This document shows positions 1 through 7,859 of a stretch of 64,000 nucleotides of DNA, piece after piece. Numbering within the stretch: position 1 is the stretch's first letter; every line of letters begins with the position of its first letter. Both the position numbers and the translations under genes were made by a program. The notes under the pieces were generated by a model, which did not search any database, was not told the DNA's origin, and saw only the letters and a program-made list of their open reading frames with translations. This stretch comes from Pseudomonas sediminis (GTDB taxonomy: Bacteria; Pseudomonadota; Gammaproteobacteria; Pseudomonadales; Pseudomonadaceae), in contig NZ_CP154631.1 in NCBI RefSeq assembly GCF_039555755.1, positions 3,534,001 through 3,598,000 of the forward strand, read 5' to 3'.

Positions 1-87
1 CTGGATGAGGTGCTGGCATTGCTGGGTCAGATCAAGGAAGCCTGGGACGCTATAGGTCCTGAGGTAGAGCCCGCAGCGGCACGTTAA
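1..87 (+). CDS. fliS: Flagellin export chaperone FliS, C-terminal end (partial)
   Basis: The window opens inside a reading frame that ends at a TAA at 85-87 and encodes the last 28 residues, including LDEVLALLGQIKEAWDAIG. This matches the last helix of the complete FliS-like protein encoded just downstream (LLEEVAALLREVKSGWDAIA), so two FliS paralogues stand in tandem. FliS binds the C-terminal helix of flagellin in the cytoplasm and keeps it unfolded for export. The start lies outside the window; identity rests on this tail and on position upstream of fliS2, fliT and fleQ, as in other pseudomonads. Confidence 0.75.
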   Translation: MDEVLALLGQIKEAWDAIGPEVEPAAAR

Positions 88-94
88 TTTCGCC

Positions 95-121
95 TAAAGC
101 TTTGCTTGTCAGAGCCGATAT
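95..121 (+). promoter_or_regulatory. Predicted FliA (sigma28) promoter for fliS2
   Basis: TAAA at 95-98, a 15-base spacer, then GCCGATAT at 114-121. This matches the sigma28 consensus TAAA-N15-GCCGATAA at all but the last base. It lies in the 70-base gap between fliS and the second fliS, 36 bases before the latter's ATG. It would give the chaperone genes a late, FliA-dependent start of their own. Confidence 0.75.
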
Positions 122-157
122 CTTGAGTATCAGCCAAACAGCAGAGCGAGAGCGATA

Positions 158-538
158 ATGAACGCAATGGCGGCCCTCCAGCAGTATCAGACCGTCAATA
201 CCCAGGTGCAGGCTTTTGAGGCCAGCCCTCACCGTCTTATTCAGATGTTGATGGAAGGTGGGTTGACCCGAATAGCTCAAGCGCGTGGCGCCATGGAGCG
301 CGGACAGACCGAACTGAAAGGCGAGTTGATCAGTAAGAGCATCGCCATCGTCGGCGGTCTGCGCGAGGCCCTTGATCACCGCCAGGGCGGCGAGCTGGCG
401 GCGAATCTGGATGGTCTGTACGAATATATGACGAGTCGGCTGCTGCAGGCCAATCGCAACAATGAGCCTGCACTGCTCGAAGAGGTCGCCGCGCTGCTTC
501 GCGAGGTTAAATCCGGTTGGGATGCCATTGCTCAGTAA
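158..538 (+). CDS. fliS: Second FliS-family flagellar chaperone
   Basis: Protein of 126 residues, the usual FliS length, almost wholly helical with no signal peptide. The N-terminal part has the FliS signature of a QYQTVNTQVQAFEASPHRLIQMLMEG type (Y near residue 10, then the PHRLIQMLMEG helix near 25-35). FliS proteins hold flagellin in an export-ready form and prevent early polymerisation in the cytoplasm. It is a paralogue of the partial fliS upstream; divergence between the two suggests they serve different clients or conditions. It has its own FliA-type promoter and is followed 24 bases later by the fliT-like gene. In P. aeruginosa a similar pair is found between fliD and fleQ. Confidence 0.85.
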   Translation: MNAMAALQQYQTVNTQVQAFEASPHRLIQMLMEGGLTRIAQARGAMERGQTELKGELISKSIAIVGGLREALDHRQGGELAANLDGLYEYMTSRLLQANRNNEPALLEEVAALLREVKSGWDAIAQ

Positions 539-562
539 GAGCATGGTTTTGGAGGGGAAATT

Positions 563-856
563 ATGAATGCCACCGTTCAGCGCCTGCAGGAAACCGGTTC
601 TGCCTTACGTGATGCCCTTGCCAAGCAGGACTGGGCCGCGATTGGCGAGCTGGATCTGCAATGCCGTATGGTAGTCGACGCTGCCATGGTAGATAGCCCT
701 GACGAAGAAGAACTGCGCAGTGGTTTGGAAAATCTGTTGTCGTTGTATCGAGAGCTGGTTAGCGTTTGTCAAACCGAGCAGCAACGAGTTGCTGGTGAGT
801 TGGTACAGTTAAACCAGTCTCGTCAGGGTGCCAAGGTGTATCAGCTTTTCGGCTAG
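563..856 (+). CDS. FliT-like flagellar chaperone (FleP-type protein)
   Basis: Small all-helical protein of 97 residues preceded by a strong ribosome site (GGAGGGG at 551-557). It has a heptad-rich pattern, an LDLQCRMVVDAAM segment near residues 30-42 and ends KVYQLFG. Size, position after fliS and before fleQ, and helical makeup fit the FliT/FleP family, which in enterics binds the filament cap protein FliD and, in some species, tunes the master regulator. In P. aeruginosa the gene at this place is named fleP. Function here is inferred mainly from position; sequence conservation in this family is weak. Confidence 0.65.
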   Translation: MNATVQRLQETGSALRDALAKQDWAAIGELDLQCRMVVDAAMVDSPDEEELRSGLENLLSLYRELVSVCQTEQQRVAGELVQLNQSRQGAKVYQLFG

Positions 857-1089
857 TCCGCCCATATCGACCGGGTTTATCCGCCAGGATTGGCTCGGCC
901 GTCGCTCCGTCTGTTCGTTTTCCTGCCTTCTTCCTCCGGCCCTCTTTTTTCGTCATTACAAGCAGCGTCTGAGTGAATTCCATATTTGGGTGAAAAGTTA
1001 CGCCATAAAATTGACTGGCTTCAATTTTTTGACTTTACTAGTGGCAAGTTGCCGGTGTGCGCCGAAGAACTGGCGTGCAATTTCCCTAA
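857..1089. other. Non-coding leader: ancestral fleQ upstream region, now cut off by the IS
   Basis: About 230 bases between the fliT-like stop and the left end of the IS element. No convincing gene is seen; short frames have no coding character. The right half is AT-rich (1000-1045) and carries the candidate promoter described separately. Removing the IS and one CTAA copy restores a 257-base fliT-fleQ intergenic region, so this is the former fleQ upstream region. Confidence 0.6.
1011..1039 (+). promoter_or_regulatory. Candidate sigma70 promoter of fleQ (now upstream of the IS)
   Basis: TTGACT at 1011-1016, a 17-base spacer, and TTTACT at 1034-1039 (4 of 6 matches to TATAAT). It is the best-spaced promoter-like pair in the AT-rich stretch before fleQ. 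fleQ is known to be a sigma70/Vfr-regulated class I gene. No sigma54-type site is seen here. The insertion places about 1.4 kb between this promoter and fleQ. Confidence 0.45.
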
Positions 1090-2413
1090 CAGCCTGTTGA
1101 AATTCGCCGCGATGATTACGTCCACTGCTTCTGGCAGCAGCGGTCGCGCTCGTTTACTTCCCGTTTAGGGCGCCAATCGATGGAAATAGCCCGATTTGGC
1201 GTGCTCCAGGCGCACCTTCCCCGTCAACGCGCTCATGCCATTGAGCCTGTAGCCAGCAACTTCGGCAGACGCACCAGGTTGCTTGCCGCCATGGCCAGCT
1301 GGAACAGCGCGTCGACACGCTCAAGTCCGCGTTGCTTCACCTGGCGCAGCCCGGCCGCCGCCTTGAGCCAGCCGAAGTGGGTTTCGATCCAGGCGCGAAT
1401 CTTCAGGCTCAGACCATAGCCGGCGTGGCGCGTGGTACGGCCATCGATGGCGCTGCGCCGACCATTGGTGTTCTGCGCAACATGGGGTGTCACGCCGAGG
1501 GCACGACAGGCGGCCACGAAGTCTGCCGTATCGTAAGCCTTGTCCGCAGCCAAGGTGCGTCGACGGCGACCACCCAGCTTGCTCAGCATCGCCAGCGCGG
1601 CTTCGCGTTCGCCACGGCCACAGGCCAGAGTCACATGAGCACTGCGCACCAGACCACTGCGGTGTTCCATCAGCACATGCCCCATGTAACTCAGCTGCGC
1701 GCCGGTCTTGTGGCTCTTTCGGTACAGCCGGGCATCCGGATCGCTGGTCGAGGCGTGGGTGTCGTTGCTGCGCTTGTGCCCCTTGAAGTCCGGCGGGGCA
1801 TTGCGTGGTCCGGGGCCTTGATCGTCTGGCGTATCGTCCTTGGGACGGAAACTCTTCTGAGAGGCCCAGGCTTGCAGCAATGTGCCGTCGACCGAGAAGT
1901 GCTCATCCGAGATCAGCCCCTGCTTCTCCGCCAGGCGTACCACCTCGCTCAGAAACCCGGCGGCCACTGCCTGGGCATTGAGGCGGTCACGATTCTTCGA
2001 GAAGACCGAGTGATCCCACACCGGGTCATCAATGGCCAGGCCGACGAACCAGCGGAACAGCAGGTTGTAGCCCAGCTGTTCCATCAGCATCCGCTCGCTG
2101 CGCAGCGAGTAGAACAACTGCAGCAACTGCGCCCGCATCAGCTTCTCGGGGGCGATCGAGGCGCGGCCGGTGTCGGCATACAAGGTGTCGAACAGGGCGC
2201 TCATCCGCTGCAGAGCGGTGTCTGCCAGCTTGCGGATGGCGCGCAGGGGGTGAGTCGCTGGCACGAAGTCATCGAGCTTGGCGACAGTGAACAAGGATTC
2301 CTGAGTGATATCGGCGCCACGCATGGAAAACGGGGTTCCCGGCAGATTGGAGCCAATATCGTAAACCTTACACAGCAAAGTCAGACAGGCCGTAGGCGAA
2401 TTTCAACAGGCTG
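1090..2413 (-). mobile_element. Complete IS5-family insertion sequence
   Basis: Element of 1324 bases bounded by perfect 19-base terminal inverted repeats, CAGCCTGTTGAAATTCGCC at 1090-1108 and its reverse complement at 2395-2413. It is flanked by a 4-base direct repeat CTAA at 1086-1089 and 2414-2417, the target duplication typical of the IS5 group. It holds one transposase gene on the minus strand, opposite to the flagellar genes. Intact ends, an intact frame and an exact duplication point to a recent insertion. It sits 28 bases upstream of the fleQ start codon. Confidence 0.95.
1233..2324 (-). CDS. IS5-family DDE transposase
   Basis: Protein of 363 residues starting at MRGADITQESLF. The frame is open further upstream to 2378, but this start is closest to the family's usual N-terminus. 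An N-terminal DUF772-type domain (LRAIRKLAD, then a RSERMLMEQLGYNLLFRWFVG segment) is followed by the DDE catalytic core: first Asp in FSVDGTLLQAW, second in LAADKAYDT, Glu in the C-terminal IETHFGWLK block. The linker near the middle is basic and Asp/Pro-rich. All three catalytic regions are present and there is no frameshift, so the enzyme is probably active. It would cut and paste the element at YTAR-like sites. Confidence 0.92.
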   Translation of the reverse strand: MRGADITQESLFTVAKLDDFVPATHPLRAIRKLADTALQRMSALFDTLYADTGRASIAPEKLMRAQLLQLFYSLRSERMLMEQLGYNLLFRWFVGLAIDDPVWDHSVFSKNRDRLNAQAVAAGFLSEVVRLAEKQGLISDEHFSVDGTLLQAWASQKSFRPKDDTPDDQGPGPRNAPPDFKGHKRSNDTHASTSDPDARLYRKSHKTGAQLSYMGHVLMEHRSGLVRSAHVTLACGRGEREAALAMLSKLGGRRRRTLAADKAYDTADFVAACRALGVTPHVAQNTNGRRSAIDGRTTRHAGYGLSLKIRAWIETHFGWLKAAAGLRQVKQRGLERVDALFQLAMAASNLVRLPKLLATGSMA

Positions 2414-2441
2414 CTAACTCCTCGGGTCAGACAAGCACAAG

Positions 2442-3917
2442 ATGTGGCGTGAAACCAAAATCCTGTTGATCGATGACAATGCTACGCGCCGCCACGAGTT
2501 GGCGATCATTCTGAGTTTTCTCGGGGAAGAGCATCTGGCTTGCACCAGTCAGGACTGGCGCACGGCAGTCACCGAACTGGGATCCAGTCGAGAAGTGCTC
2601 AGTGTCTTGCTGGGGGATGTGCAGTCCAAGGGCGGTGCGCTGGAGCTGACCAAGCAGATTGCCGGGTGGGATGAGTTTCTGCCCTTGCTGACAGTGGGTG
2701 ATGCCAGTGTTGCCGAGTGGCCGGAAGATTTGCGCAGGCGCGTGCTGGCCAGTCTGGAAACACCGCTCAGCTATAACAAGTTGCTCGACTCGCTGCATCG
2801 CGCCCAGGTCTACCGTGAAATGTACGACCAGGCGCGTGATCGTGGTCGGCAGCGCGAGCCCAATCTGTTCCGTAGCCTGGTGGGTACCAGTCGCGCCATT
2901 CAGCAGGTGCGGCAGATGATGCAGCAGGTTGCCGATACCGAGGCCAGCGTGTTGATCCTCGGTGAGTCCGGAACCGGTAAGGAAGTGGTGGCGCGCAATC
3001 TGCATTACCACTCCAAGCGTCGCGAGGCGCCGTTCGTGCCGGTCAACTGTGGGGCCATTCCGGCCGAGCTGCTCGAGAGCGAACTCTTCGGGCATGAGAA
3101 GGGTGCTTTTACCGGCGCCATCACCAGCCGGGCAGGGCGCTTTGAGTTGGCCAATGGCGGCACGCTGTTTCTCGATGAAATCGGTGACATGCCGCTGCCG
3201 ATGCAGGTCAAGCTACTGCGTGTGTTGCAGGAGCGCACTTTCGAGCGCGTCGGCAGTAACAAGACGCAGACTGCTGACGTGCGCATCATTGCCGCCACGC
3301 ACAAGAACCTAGAGAAGATGATCGAGGATGGCAGTTTCCGTGAGGATCTGTATTACCGCCTCAACGTCTTCCCGATCGAGATGGCGCCGCTGCGCGAGCG
3401 TATTGAAGATATCCCGCTGCTGATGAACGAGCTGATTTCGCGCATGGAGCACGAGAAGCGTGGCTCCATTCGCTTCAACTCGGCCGCCATCATGTCGCTG
3501 TGCCGCCACGATTGGGCAGGCAACGTGCGTGAGCTGGCTAACCTGGTGGAGCGCATGGCGATCATGCATCCCTATGGGGTGATCGGAGTTGGCGAGCTGC
3601 CGAAGAAATTTCGTCATGTCGATGACGAAGATGAGCAGCTTGCAGCCAGCTTGCGCGATGAAATGGAAGAGCGCGCTGCGATCATGGCAGGTCTACCGGG
3701 CCTCGATACGCCAGCCATGCTGCCGCCGGAGGGGCTGGATCTGAAGGACTACCTCGGTAATCTGGAGCAGGGCCTTATCCAGCAGGCGTTGGATGATGCG
3801 GGCGGTGTGGTGGCGCGTGCGGCTGAGCGCCTGCGTATTCGCCGTACCACGCTGGTCGAGAAGATGCGCAAGTACGGCATGAGCCGCCGCGAAGAGGATG
3901 GTCAGGACGAGGATTGA
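2442..3917 (+). CDS. fleQ: FleQ, master flagellar regulator, sigma54 enhancer-binding protein
   Basis: Protein of 491 residues. Residues 1-120 form a receiver-like domain, 145-380 the AAA+ sigma54 activation domain, and 440-485 a Fis-type helix-turn-helix. Visible are Walker A GESGTGKE (174-181), the sigma54-contact loop GAFTGA (221-226) and Walker [10 protein letters not shown] (241-249). The c-di-GMP pocket known from P. aeruginosa FleQ is kept: LFRS at 142-145, R185 and N186. The receiver has no Asp at the usual acceptor place (G58), although D59 follows. FleQ activates fleSR, fliE, fliL and flhA operons and controls exopolysaccharide genes according to c-di-GMP. The start MWRETK agrees with relatives. 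The IS element lies just upstream. No strong ribosome site is seen. Confidence 0.97.
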   Translation: MWRETKILLIDDNATRRHELAIILSFLGEEHLACTSQDWRTAVTELGSSREVLSVLLGDVQSKGGALELTKQIAGWDEFLPLLTVGDASVAEWPEDLRRRVLASLETPLSYNKLLDSLHRAQVYREMYDQARDRGRQREPNLFRSLVGTSRAIQQVRQMMQQVADTEASVLILGESGTGKEVVARNLHYHSKRREAPFVPVNCGAIPAELLESELFGHEKGAFTGAITSRAGRFELANGGTLFLDEIGDMPLPMQVKLLRVLQERTFERVGSNKTQTADVRIIAATHKNLEKMIEDGSFREDLYYRLNVFPIEMAPLRERIEDIPLLMNELISRMEHEKRGSIRFNSAAIMSLCRHDWAGNVRELANLVERMAIMHPYGVIGVGELPKKFRHVDDEDEQLAASLRDEMEERAAIMAGLPGLDTPAMLPPEGLDLKDYLGNLEQGLIQQALDDAGGVVARAAERLRIRRTTLVEKMRKYGMSRREEDGQDED

Positions 3918-3954
3918 TTCCTCAGCCTCAGGCTAAGGAAACTCTGGAAAACTC

Positions 3955-4023
3955 GTCATTCCCGCGCAGGCGGGAATCCAGAACCTGCGAAACTCCTGGG
4001 CTCCCGCCTTCGCGGGAGTGACG
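3955..4023. repeat. Inverted pair of REP-like repeats behind fleQ
   Basis: Two copies of one palindromic repeat facing each other: GTCATTCCCGCGCAGGCGGG onward at 3955-3981 and the reverse version at 3996-4023. The core ATTCCC-N8-GGGAAT resembles the dRS3-type repeats of neisseriae. The same family recurs at 6877-6949 and 7369-7397, around the GIY-YIG gene. Confidence 0.8.
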
Positions 4024-4062
4024 GTAAGTAACTTTTTCAGAACATCCCTAACGCCGCAAAGA

Positions 4063-4100
4063 AAGCCGGAGCTTTGACGCAAGCTCCGGCTTCGTTTTTT
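4063..4100 (+). terminator. Intrinsic terminator after fleQ
   Basis: Perfect 12-base stem AAGCCGGAGCTT (4063-4074) / AAGCTCCGGCTT (4081-4092) with a 6-base loop, followed by CGTTTTTT. It separates fleQ from the fleSR operon. Confidence 0.9.
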
Positions 4101-4129
4101 CAAGTGTTTGATAAATAAGAATAAAAAAT

Positions 4130-4147
4130 TAGGCACGGGTATTGCTA
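4130..4147 (+). promoter_or_regulatory. Sigma54 promoter of fleSR
   Basis: AGGCACGGGTATTGCT: GG at 4132-4133, ten bases, GC at 4144-4145, with the TTGC element exact and GGCACG exact. It lies 53 bases before the fleS ATG, right after the fleQ terminator, as expected for a FleQ-activated class II operon. Confidence 0.88.
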
Positions 4148-4198
4148 AAGCTCTTGTATCCGACCGTCTTCTGACGGTGCGTCGTACGAGAGAAGCAG

Positions 4199-5413
4199 AT
4201 GGAAGCCAACCTTCGTCCTACCGAGTCAGCCGAGCCAAGCCTTGCAGCGCCGCTCGAACAAGCCAGTCGTGCAGGACTGGAGCAGGCCTTTGCCCTGTTC
4301 AATCAGATGTCCAACCAGCTCAGCGAGTCGTACAGCCTGCTCGAGGCGCGAGTCAATGAGCTGAAGGGACAGCTGGCACTGGTCAGCGCTCAGCGTATGC
4401 AGGAGCTGGCCGAGAAGGAACGTCTGGCGCATCGCCTGCAGAGCCTTTTGGATCTGCTGCCCGGTGGCGTGATCGTCATCGATGGTCAGGGTGTCGTGCG
4501 AGAGGCCAACCCCGTGGCCCGCGCGTTGCTTGGCCAGCCGCTGGTGGGCATGCTCTGGCGCCAGGTGATCGCGCGCAATTTTGCACCGCGCGAAGATGAT
4601 GGCCACGAAATATCCATGCGCGATGGACGTCGGTTATCCATCGCGACCCGTTCTCTGCATGGGGAACCGGGGCAGTTGGTTCTGCTGACTGACCTGACTG
4701 AAACCCGTCGCCTGCAGGATCAACTATCTCGTCATGAGCGTCTTTCGGCACTGGGGCGAATGGTCGCGTCCCTCGCACATCAGATTCGTACGCCTCTCTC
4801 TGCTGCGCTGCTCTATGCCAGTCATCTGAACGAGCAGGTGCTGCCTGCCGAGCAGCAGCAGCGCTTTGCTGGCCGCTTGAAGGAGCGCTTGCACGAGCTG
4901 GAAAATCAGGTGCGCGACATGCTGATCTTTGCCCGGGGTGAACTGCCGCTGCCGGATCGTTTGTCGCCAGTGGTGGTGTTCGATGCCTTGCGTGCTGCTG
5001 CCGAGGCTCACGTGGGCGATATGGCCGTGCGTTGGCAGTGCGATGTGCGCGACGGCGAGCTGCTGTGCAACCGCGACACCTTGGTCGGCACGGTGCTCAA
5101 CCTGATCGACAACGCCATTCAGGCCGCTGGGCGCGATGCGCGCCTGAAGATCCACCTGTATCGCCGCGCTAACCAGTTGCGCCTGTGCGTCAGTGACAAC
5201 GGGCCAGGGATGGACAAGGAAACCCTGGCGCGTCTGGGCGAACCCTTCTTTACCACCAAGACCACCGGAACCGGCCTCGGCCTGGCGGTGGTCAAGGCGG
5301 TGGCGCGCGCTCATCAGGGCCAGCTGCTGCTGCAATCACGTGCGGGGCGTGGTACCTGCGCCATCGTTTCTCTGCCGCTGCTTGATGCGGCGTCTCACTC
5401 GAATCAGGAGTAA
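4199..5413 (+). CDS. fleS: FleS, flagellar sensor histidine kinase
   Basis: Soluble kinase of 404 residues with no membrane segment. A coiled-coil start (about 20-80) leads into a PAS fold (82-170), then the phosphoacceptor helix SLAHQIRTPLSA with H194, and the catalytic domain with LIDNAIQAA (N box), DNGPGMD (G1) and TGLGLAVVKA (G2). It phosphorylates FleR, which then turns on class III genes for hook and basal body. The gene stops 3 bases before fleR, so the pair is one operon behind the sigma54 promoter at 4130. The ATG at 4199 follows GAGAGAAG and matches relatives in length. Confidence 0.95.
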   Translation: MEANLRPTESAEPSLAAPLEQASRAGLEQAFALFNQMSNQLSESYSLLEARVNELKGQLALVSAQRMQELAEKERLAHRLQSLLDLLPGGVIVIDGQGVVREANPVARALLGQPLVGMLWRQVIARNFAPREDDGHEISMRDGRRLSIATRSLHGEPGQLVLLTDLTETRRLQDQLSRHERLSALGRMVASLAHQIRTPLSAALLYASHLNEQVLPAEQQQRFAGRLKERLHELENQVRDMLIFARGELPLPDRLSPVVVFDALRAAAEAHVGDMAVRWQCDVRDGELLCNRDTLVGTVLNLIDNAIQAAGRDARLKIHLYRRANQLRLCVSDNGPGMDKETLARLGEPFFTTKTTGTGLGLAVVKAVARAHQGQLLLQSRAGRGTCAIVSLPLLDAASHSNQE

Positions 5414-5416
5414 CCC

Positions 5417-6829
5417 ATGGCTGCCAAAGTCCTGCTGGTTGAAGACGATCGCGCGCTGCGCGAAGCCCTGGCCGATACCCTGTGCCTGGGCGGACATGAT
5501 TATCGAGCCGTCGATTGCGCCGAGGCGGCCTTGGTAGCGTTGACCGAAGAGCCGTTCGGGCTGGTGGTCAGCGACGTCAACATGCCGGGTATGGATGGTC
5601 ATCAACTGCTGGCGCAGATCCGTAGTCGTTATCCGCAACTGCCGGTATTGCTGATGACGGCTTTCGGCGCGGTAGAGAGGGCGGTAGATGCCATCCGCCA
5701 GGGTGCCGCTGATTATCTGGTCAAGCCGTTCGAGCCGCGCACGCTGCTGGAGCTGGTGGCCAAGCACGCTCTCGGTAAATTGACGGCGGGGGATCGCGAT
5801 GGCCCGGTAGCGCTCGAGCCGGCCAGCGTGCAGTTGCTGGAGTTGGCGTCACGTGTGGCGCAGAGTGATTCGACGGTGATGATCACGGGTGAGTCGGGGA
5901 CCGGTAAGGAGGTGCTGGCGCGTTATATCCATCAGCAGTCGCCGCGCGCCTCTGGGCCTTTCATCGCCATCAACTGTGCGGCGATTCCCGACAACATGCT
6001 CGAGGCTACTTTGTTCGGGCATGAGAAGGGCGCGTTCACCGGTGCGATCACCGCTCAGCCGGGCAAGTTCGAGCTGGCCGATGGCGGGACCATCCTGCTC
6101 GACGAGATTTCCGAAATGCCGCTGGGGCTGCAGGCCAAATTGCTGCGTGTGCTGCAGGAGCGTGAGGTGGAACGGGTCGGGGCGCGCAAGCCAATCAACC
6201 TGGATATTCGCGTGCTGGCCACCAGCAACCGTGACTTGGCTAGCGAGGTTGCCGCAGGGCGCTTCCGCGAGGACCTCTATTATCGACTGTCGGTCTTCCC
6301 CTTGGCCTGGCGGCCGTTGCGTGAGCGGCCTGCCGACATTCTGCCGCTGGCCGAGCGGCTGCTGGCCAAGCACGTCAAAAAAATGAATCAGGCGCCGGTG
6401 CGCTTGTCAGAATCGGCCGCGCAGTGCCTGGTGCAGCATCAGTGGCCGGGCAACGTGCGTGAGCTGGACAACGCCATTCAACGTGCGCTGATTCTGCAGC
6501 AGGGCGGGGTGATTCAGGCGCAGGATCTGTGCCTGCACGCACCCATAGGTCAGACGGTGCAGAGCGCCGTGCCGCACCTGGCTGTGGTGCCGAGTATGGC
6601 CCCGCCGATGACGCAGGTCGAGCCACCGGTTGCGGTGGATTCCGGCGCGCTGGGCGAGGATCTTCGCCGTCGCGAGTTTCAGGTCATCATCGACACCCTG
6701 CGTGCCGAACGCGGTCGCCGCAAGGAAGCTGCCGAGCGCCTGGGTATCAGCCCGCGCACCCTGCGCTACAAGCTGGCGCAGATGCGTGATGCTGGTATGG
6801 ATGTCGAGGCTTACCTGTACGCCAGTTAG
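5417..6829 (+). CDS. fleR: FleR, sigma54-dependent flagellar response regulator
   Basis: Protein of 470 residues: receiver domain (1-120) with acidic pair D10/D11, phosphoacceptor D53 in SDVNMPGMDG and K105-type lysine in DYLVKPFEP; AAA+ domain with Walker [15 protein letters not shown] loop and a Walker B-type TILLDEIS; Fis-type helix-turn-helix at the end (RRKEAAERLGISPRTLRYKL). Phosphorylated by FleS, it opens sigma54 promoters of the class III flagellar genes. An Ala/Pro/Val-rich linker separates the core from the DNA-binding part. It is followed by REP repeats rather than by a clear terminator. Confidence 0.96.
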   Translation: MAAKVLLVEDDRALREALADTLCLGGHDYRAVDCAEAALVALTEEPFGLVVSDVNMPGMDGHQLLAQIRSRYPQLPVLLMTAFGAVERAVDAIRQGAADYLVKPFEPRTLLELVAKHALGKLTAGDRDGPVALEPASVQLLELASRVAQSDSTVMITGESGTGKEVLARYIHQQSPRASGPFIAINCAAIPDNMLEATLFGHEKGAFTGAITAQPGKFELADGGTILLDEISEMPLGLQAKLLRVLQEREVERVGARKPINLDIRVLATSNRDLASEVAAGRFREDLYYRLSVFPLAWRPLRERPADILPLAERLLAKHVKKMNQAPVRLSESAAQCLVQHQWPGNVRELDNAIQRALILQQGGVIQAQDLCLHAPIGQTVQSAVPHLAVVPSMAPPMTQVEPPVAVDSGALGEDLRRREFQVIIDTLRAERGRRKEAAERLGISPRTLRYKLAQMRDAGMDVEAYLYAS

Positions 6830-6876
6830 TTTTGCCTAGCTGTGCGGGGGAGAGGAGATACCGCTGACAGGGTGGC

Positions 6877-6949
6877 CTGGGTCCCCGCCTTCGCGGGGAT
6901 GACGATGATAGAAAAAACGAGGTCATCCCCCGCGAAGGCGGGGATCCAG
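6877..6949. repeat. Inverted pair of REP-like repeats before the GIY-YIG gene
   Basis: CTGGGTCCCCGCCTTCGCGG onward at 6877-6904 and the reverse orientation at 6921-6949. They belong to the same family as the repeats behind fleQ and at 7369. They lie between fleR and the GIY-YIG gene and could also serve as the transcript end of fleSR. Confidence 0.8.
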
Positions 6950-7064
6950 CCGCGGTGCTAAGGTTGTCTTGGCTTGTAGGAGCGATTTTTTTCGTTCGGG
7001 CTCAAATCAATCGCTGAATAGGCCTTCATGCCTATGGACGGCCCAATCTGCAAAGGACTGCAGC

Positions 7065-7394
7065 ATGAAACAACCCGCCGTTTACATTATGGCCAGTCAG
7101 CGTAATGGCACGCTCTATACCGGAGTTACAGCGGATCTGCTGCAGCGTGTCTGGCAGCATAGAGAGGGGGTCGTTGAGGGCTTTACACTCCGCTATGGAG
7201 TGAAGTTGCCGGTGTGGTACGAGCAGCATGAAAGTATGAGTGGCGCGATAGCCAGGGAGAAGGCGATCAAGAAATGGAATCGTGCCTGGAAGCTGCGCCT
7301 GATCGAAGAGCGAAATCCGCAATGGCAGGATCTCTGGTCGGAGATTGTTGGTGATTCTTCTCTTGCTGCTGGGTCCCCGCCTTCGCGGGGATGA
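7065..7394 (+). CDS. Stand-alone GIY-YIG nuclease domain protein
   Basis: Protein of 109 residues made of one GIY-YIG domain: VYIMAS (strand 1, the GIY-like part), GTLYTGVT (the YIG-like part, YTG), RVWQHRE (Arg of the active site), and a later REKAIKKWNRAWKLRLIEERNPQW block with the catalytic Glu region. The start at 7065 is chosen because AAAGGA at 7052-7057 stands just ahead; the frame is open further upstream but without a ribosome site. The last codons and stop lie inside a REP repeat, giving a low-complexity SPPSRG tail. It is not a flagellar protein. The UPF0213/YhbQ family is suspected of DNA-repair or repeat-linked roles, but its substrate here is unknown. Confidence 0.85.
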   Translation: MKQPAVYIMASQRNGTLYTGVTADLLQRVWQHREGVVEGFTLRYGVKLPVWYEQHESMSGAIAREKAIKKWNRAWKLRLIEERNPQWQDLWSEIVGDSSLAAGSPPSRG

Positions 7395-7397
7395 CGG
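7369..7397. repeat. REP-like repeat supplying the GIY-YIG stop codon
   Basis: CTGGGTCCCCGCCTTCGCGG followed by GGATGACGG, the same unit as at 6877. The TGA stop of the nuclease gene is at 7392-7394 within the unit. It leaves the gene bracketed by repeats of one family. Confidence 0.8.
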
Positions 7398-7450
7398 TAG
7401 TTATCCCATTTATCTGCGCGTCCTCGGTCTGATTCCCATAAGCCGCTTTG

Positions 7451-7467
7451 TTGGCACCCTTGTTGCT
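7451..7467 (+). promoter_or_regulatory. Sigma54 promoter of the fliE operon
   Basis: TTGGCACCCTTGTTGCT: GG at 7453-7454, ten bases, GC at 7465-7466. Both the -24 (TTGGCAC) and -12 (TTGCT) parts are consensus. It starts the fliEFGHIJ transcription unit 53 bases before the fliE ATG. Confidence 0.92.
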
Positions 7468-7519
7468 AATACCCCTGCATAGCGCCGCTAGTGTCAAAAA
7501 GCGGGCAGTGGAGGAAGTC

Positions 7520-7849
7520 ATGAGCCAAGGTGTCGAATTCAATCGCTTGATGCTGGAAATGCGTTCCATGCAGGCTGAGGCCATGGCGCGTCAGAAGCCT
7601 GCTGCGAGCGAGCCAGTGCAAGGGGCGCCGAGTTTCTCGGAAATGCTCGGCCAGGCGGTGAACAAGGTCAACGAGACCCAGCAGGCTTCCAATAAACTGG
7701 CCACCGCTTTCGAGATGGGGCAGAGCGGCGTCGATCTGACCGATGTGATGATCGCCTCGCAGAAAGCCAGCGTATCCTTCCAGGCCATGACCCAGGTGCG
7801 TAATAAGCTGGTCCAGGCTTATCAAGACATCATGCAGATGCCGGTCTGA
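7520..7849 (+). CDS. fliE: FliE, rod/MS-ring junction protein
   Basis: Protein of 109 residues, the usual FliE length. It has the conserved N-terminal helix, a middle [17 protein letters not shown] block and the C-terminal [25 protein letters not shown] region typical of FliE and related to axial proteins. FliE is exported early and joins the MS ring to the proximal rod. The ATG at 7520 is chosen because GGAGGA (7510-7515) precedes it; a longer frame to 7448 has no ribosome site and overlaps the promoter. It is first in its operon and ends 10 bases before fliF. Confidence 0.96.
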   Translation: MSQGVEFNRLMLEMRSMQAEAMARQKPAASEPVQGAPSFSEMLGQAVNKVNETQQASNKLATAFEMGQSGVDLTDVMIASQKASVSFQAMTQVRNKLVQAYQDIMQMPV

Positions 7850-7859
7850 GGGTTGATTC

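Noticed and set aside
1332..2417. Plus-strand open frame across the IS element
   Set aside because: Antisense of the transposase; no family features.
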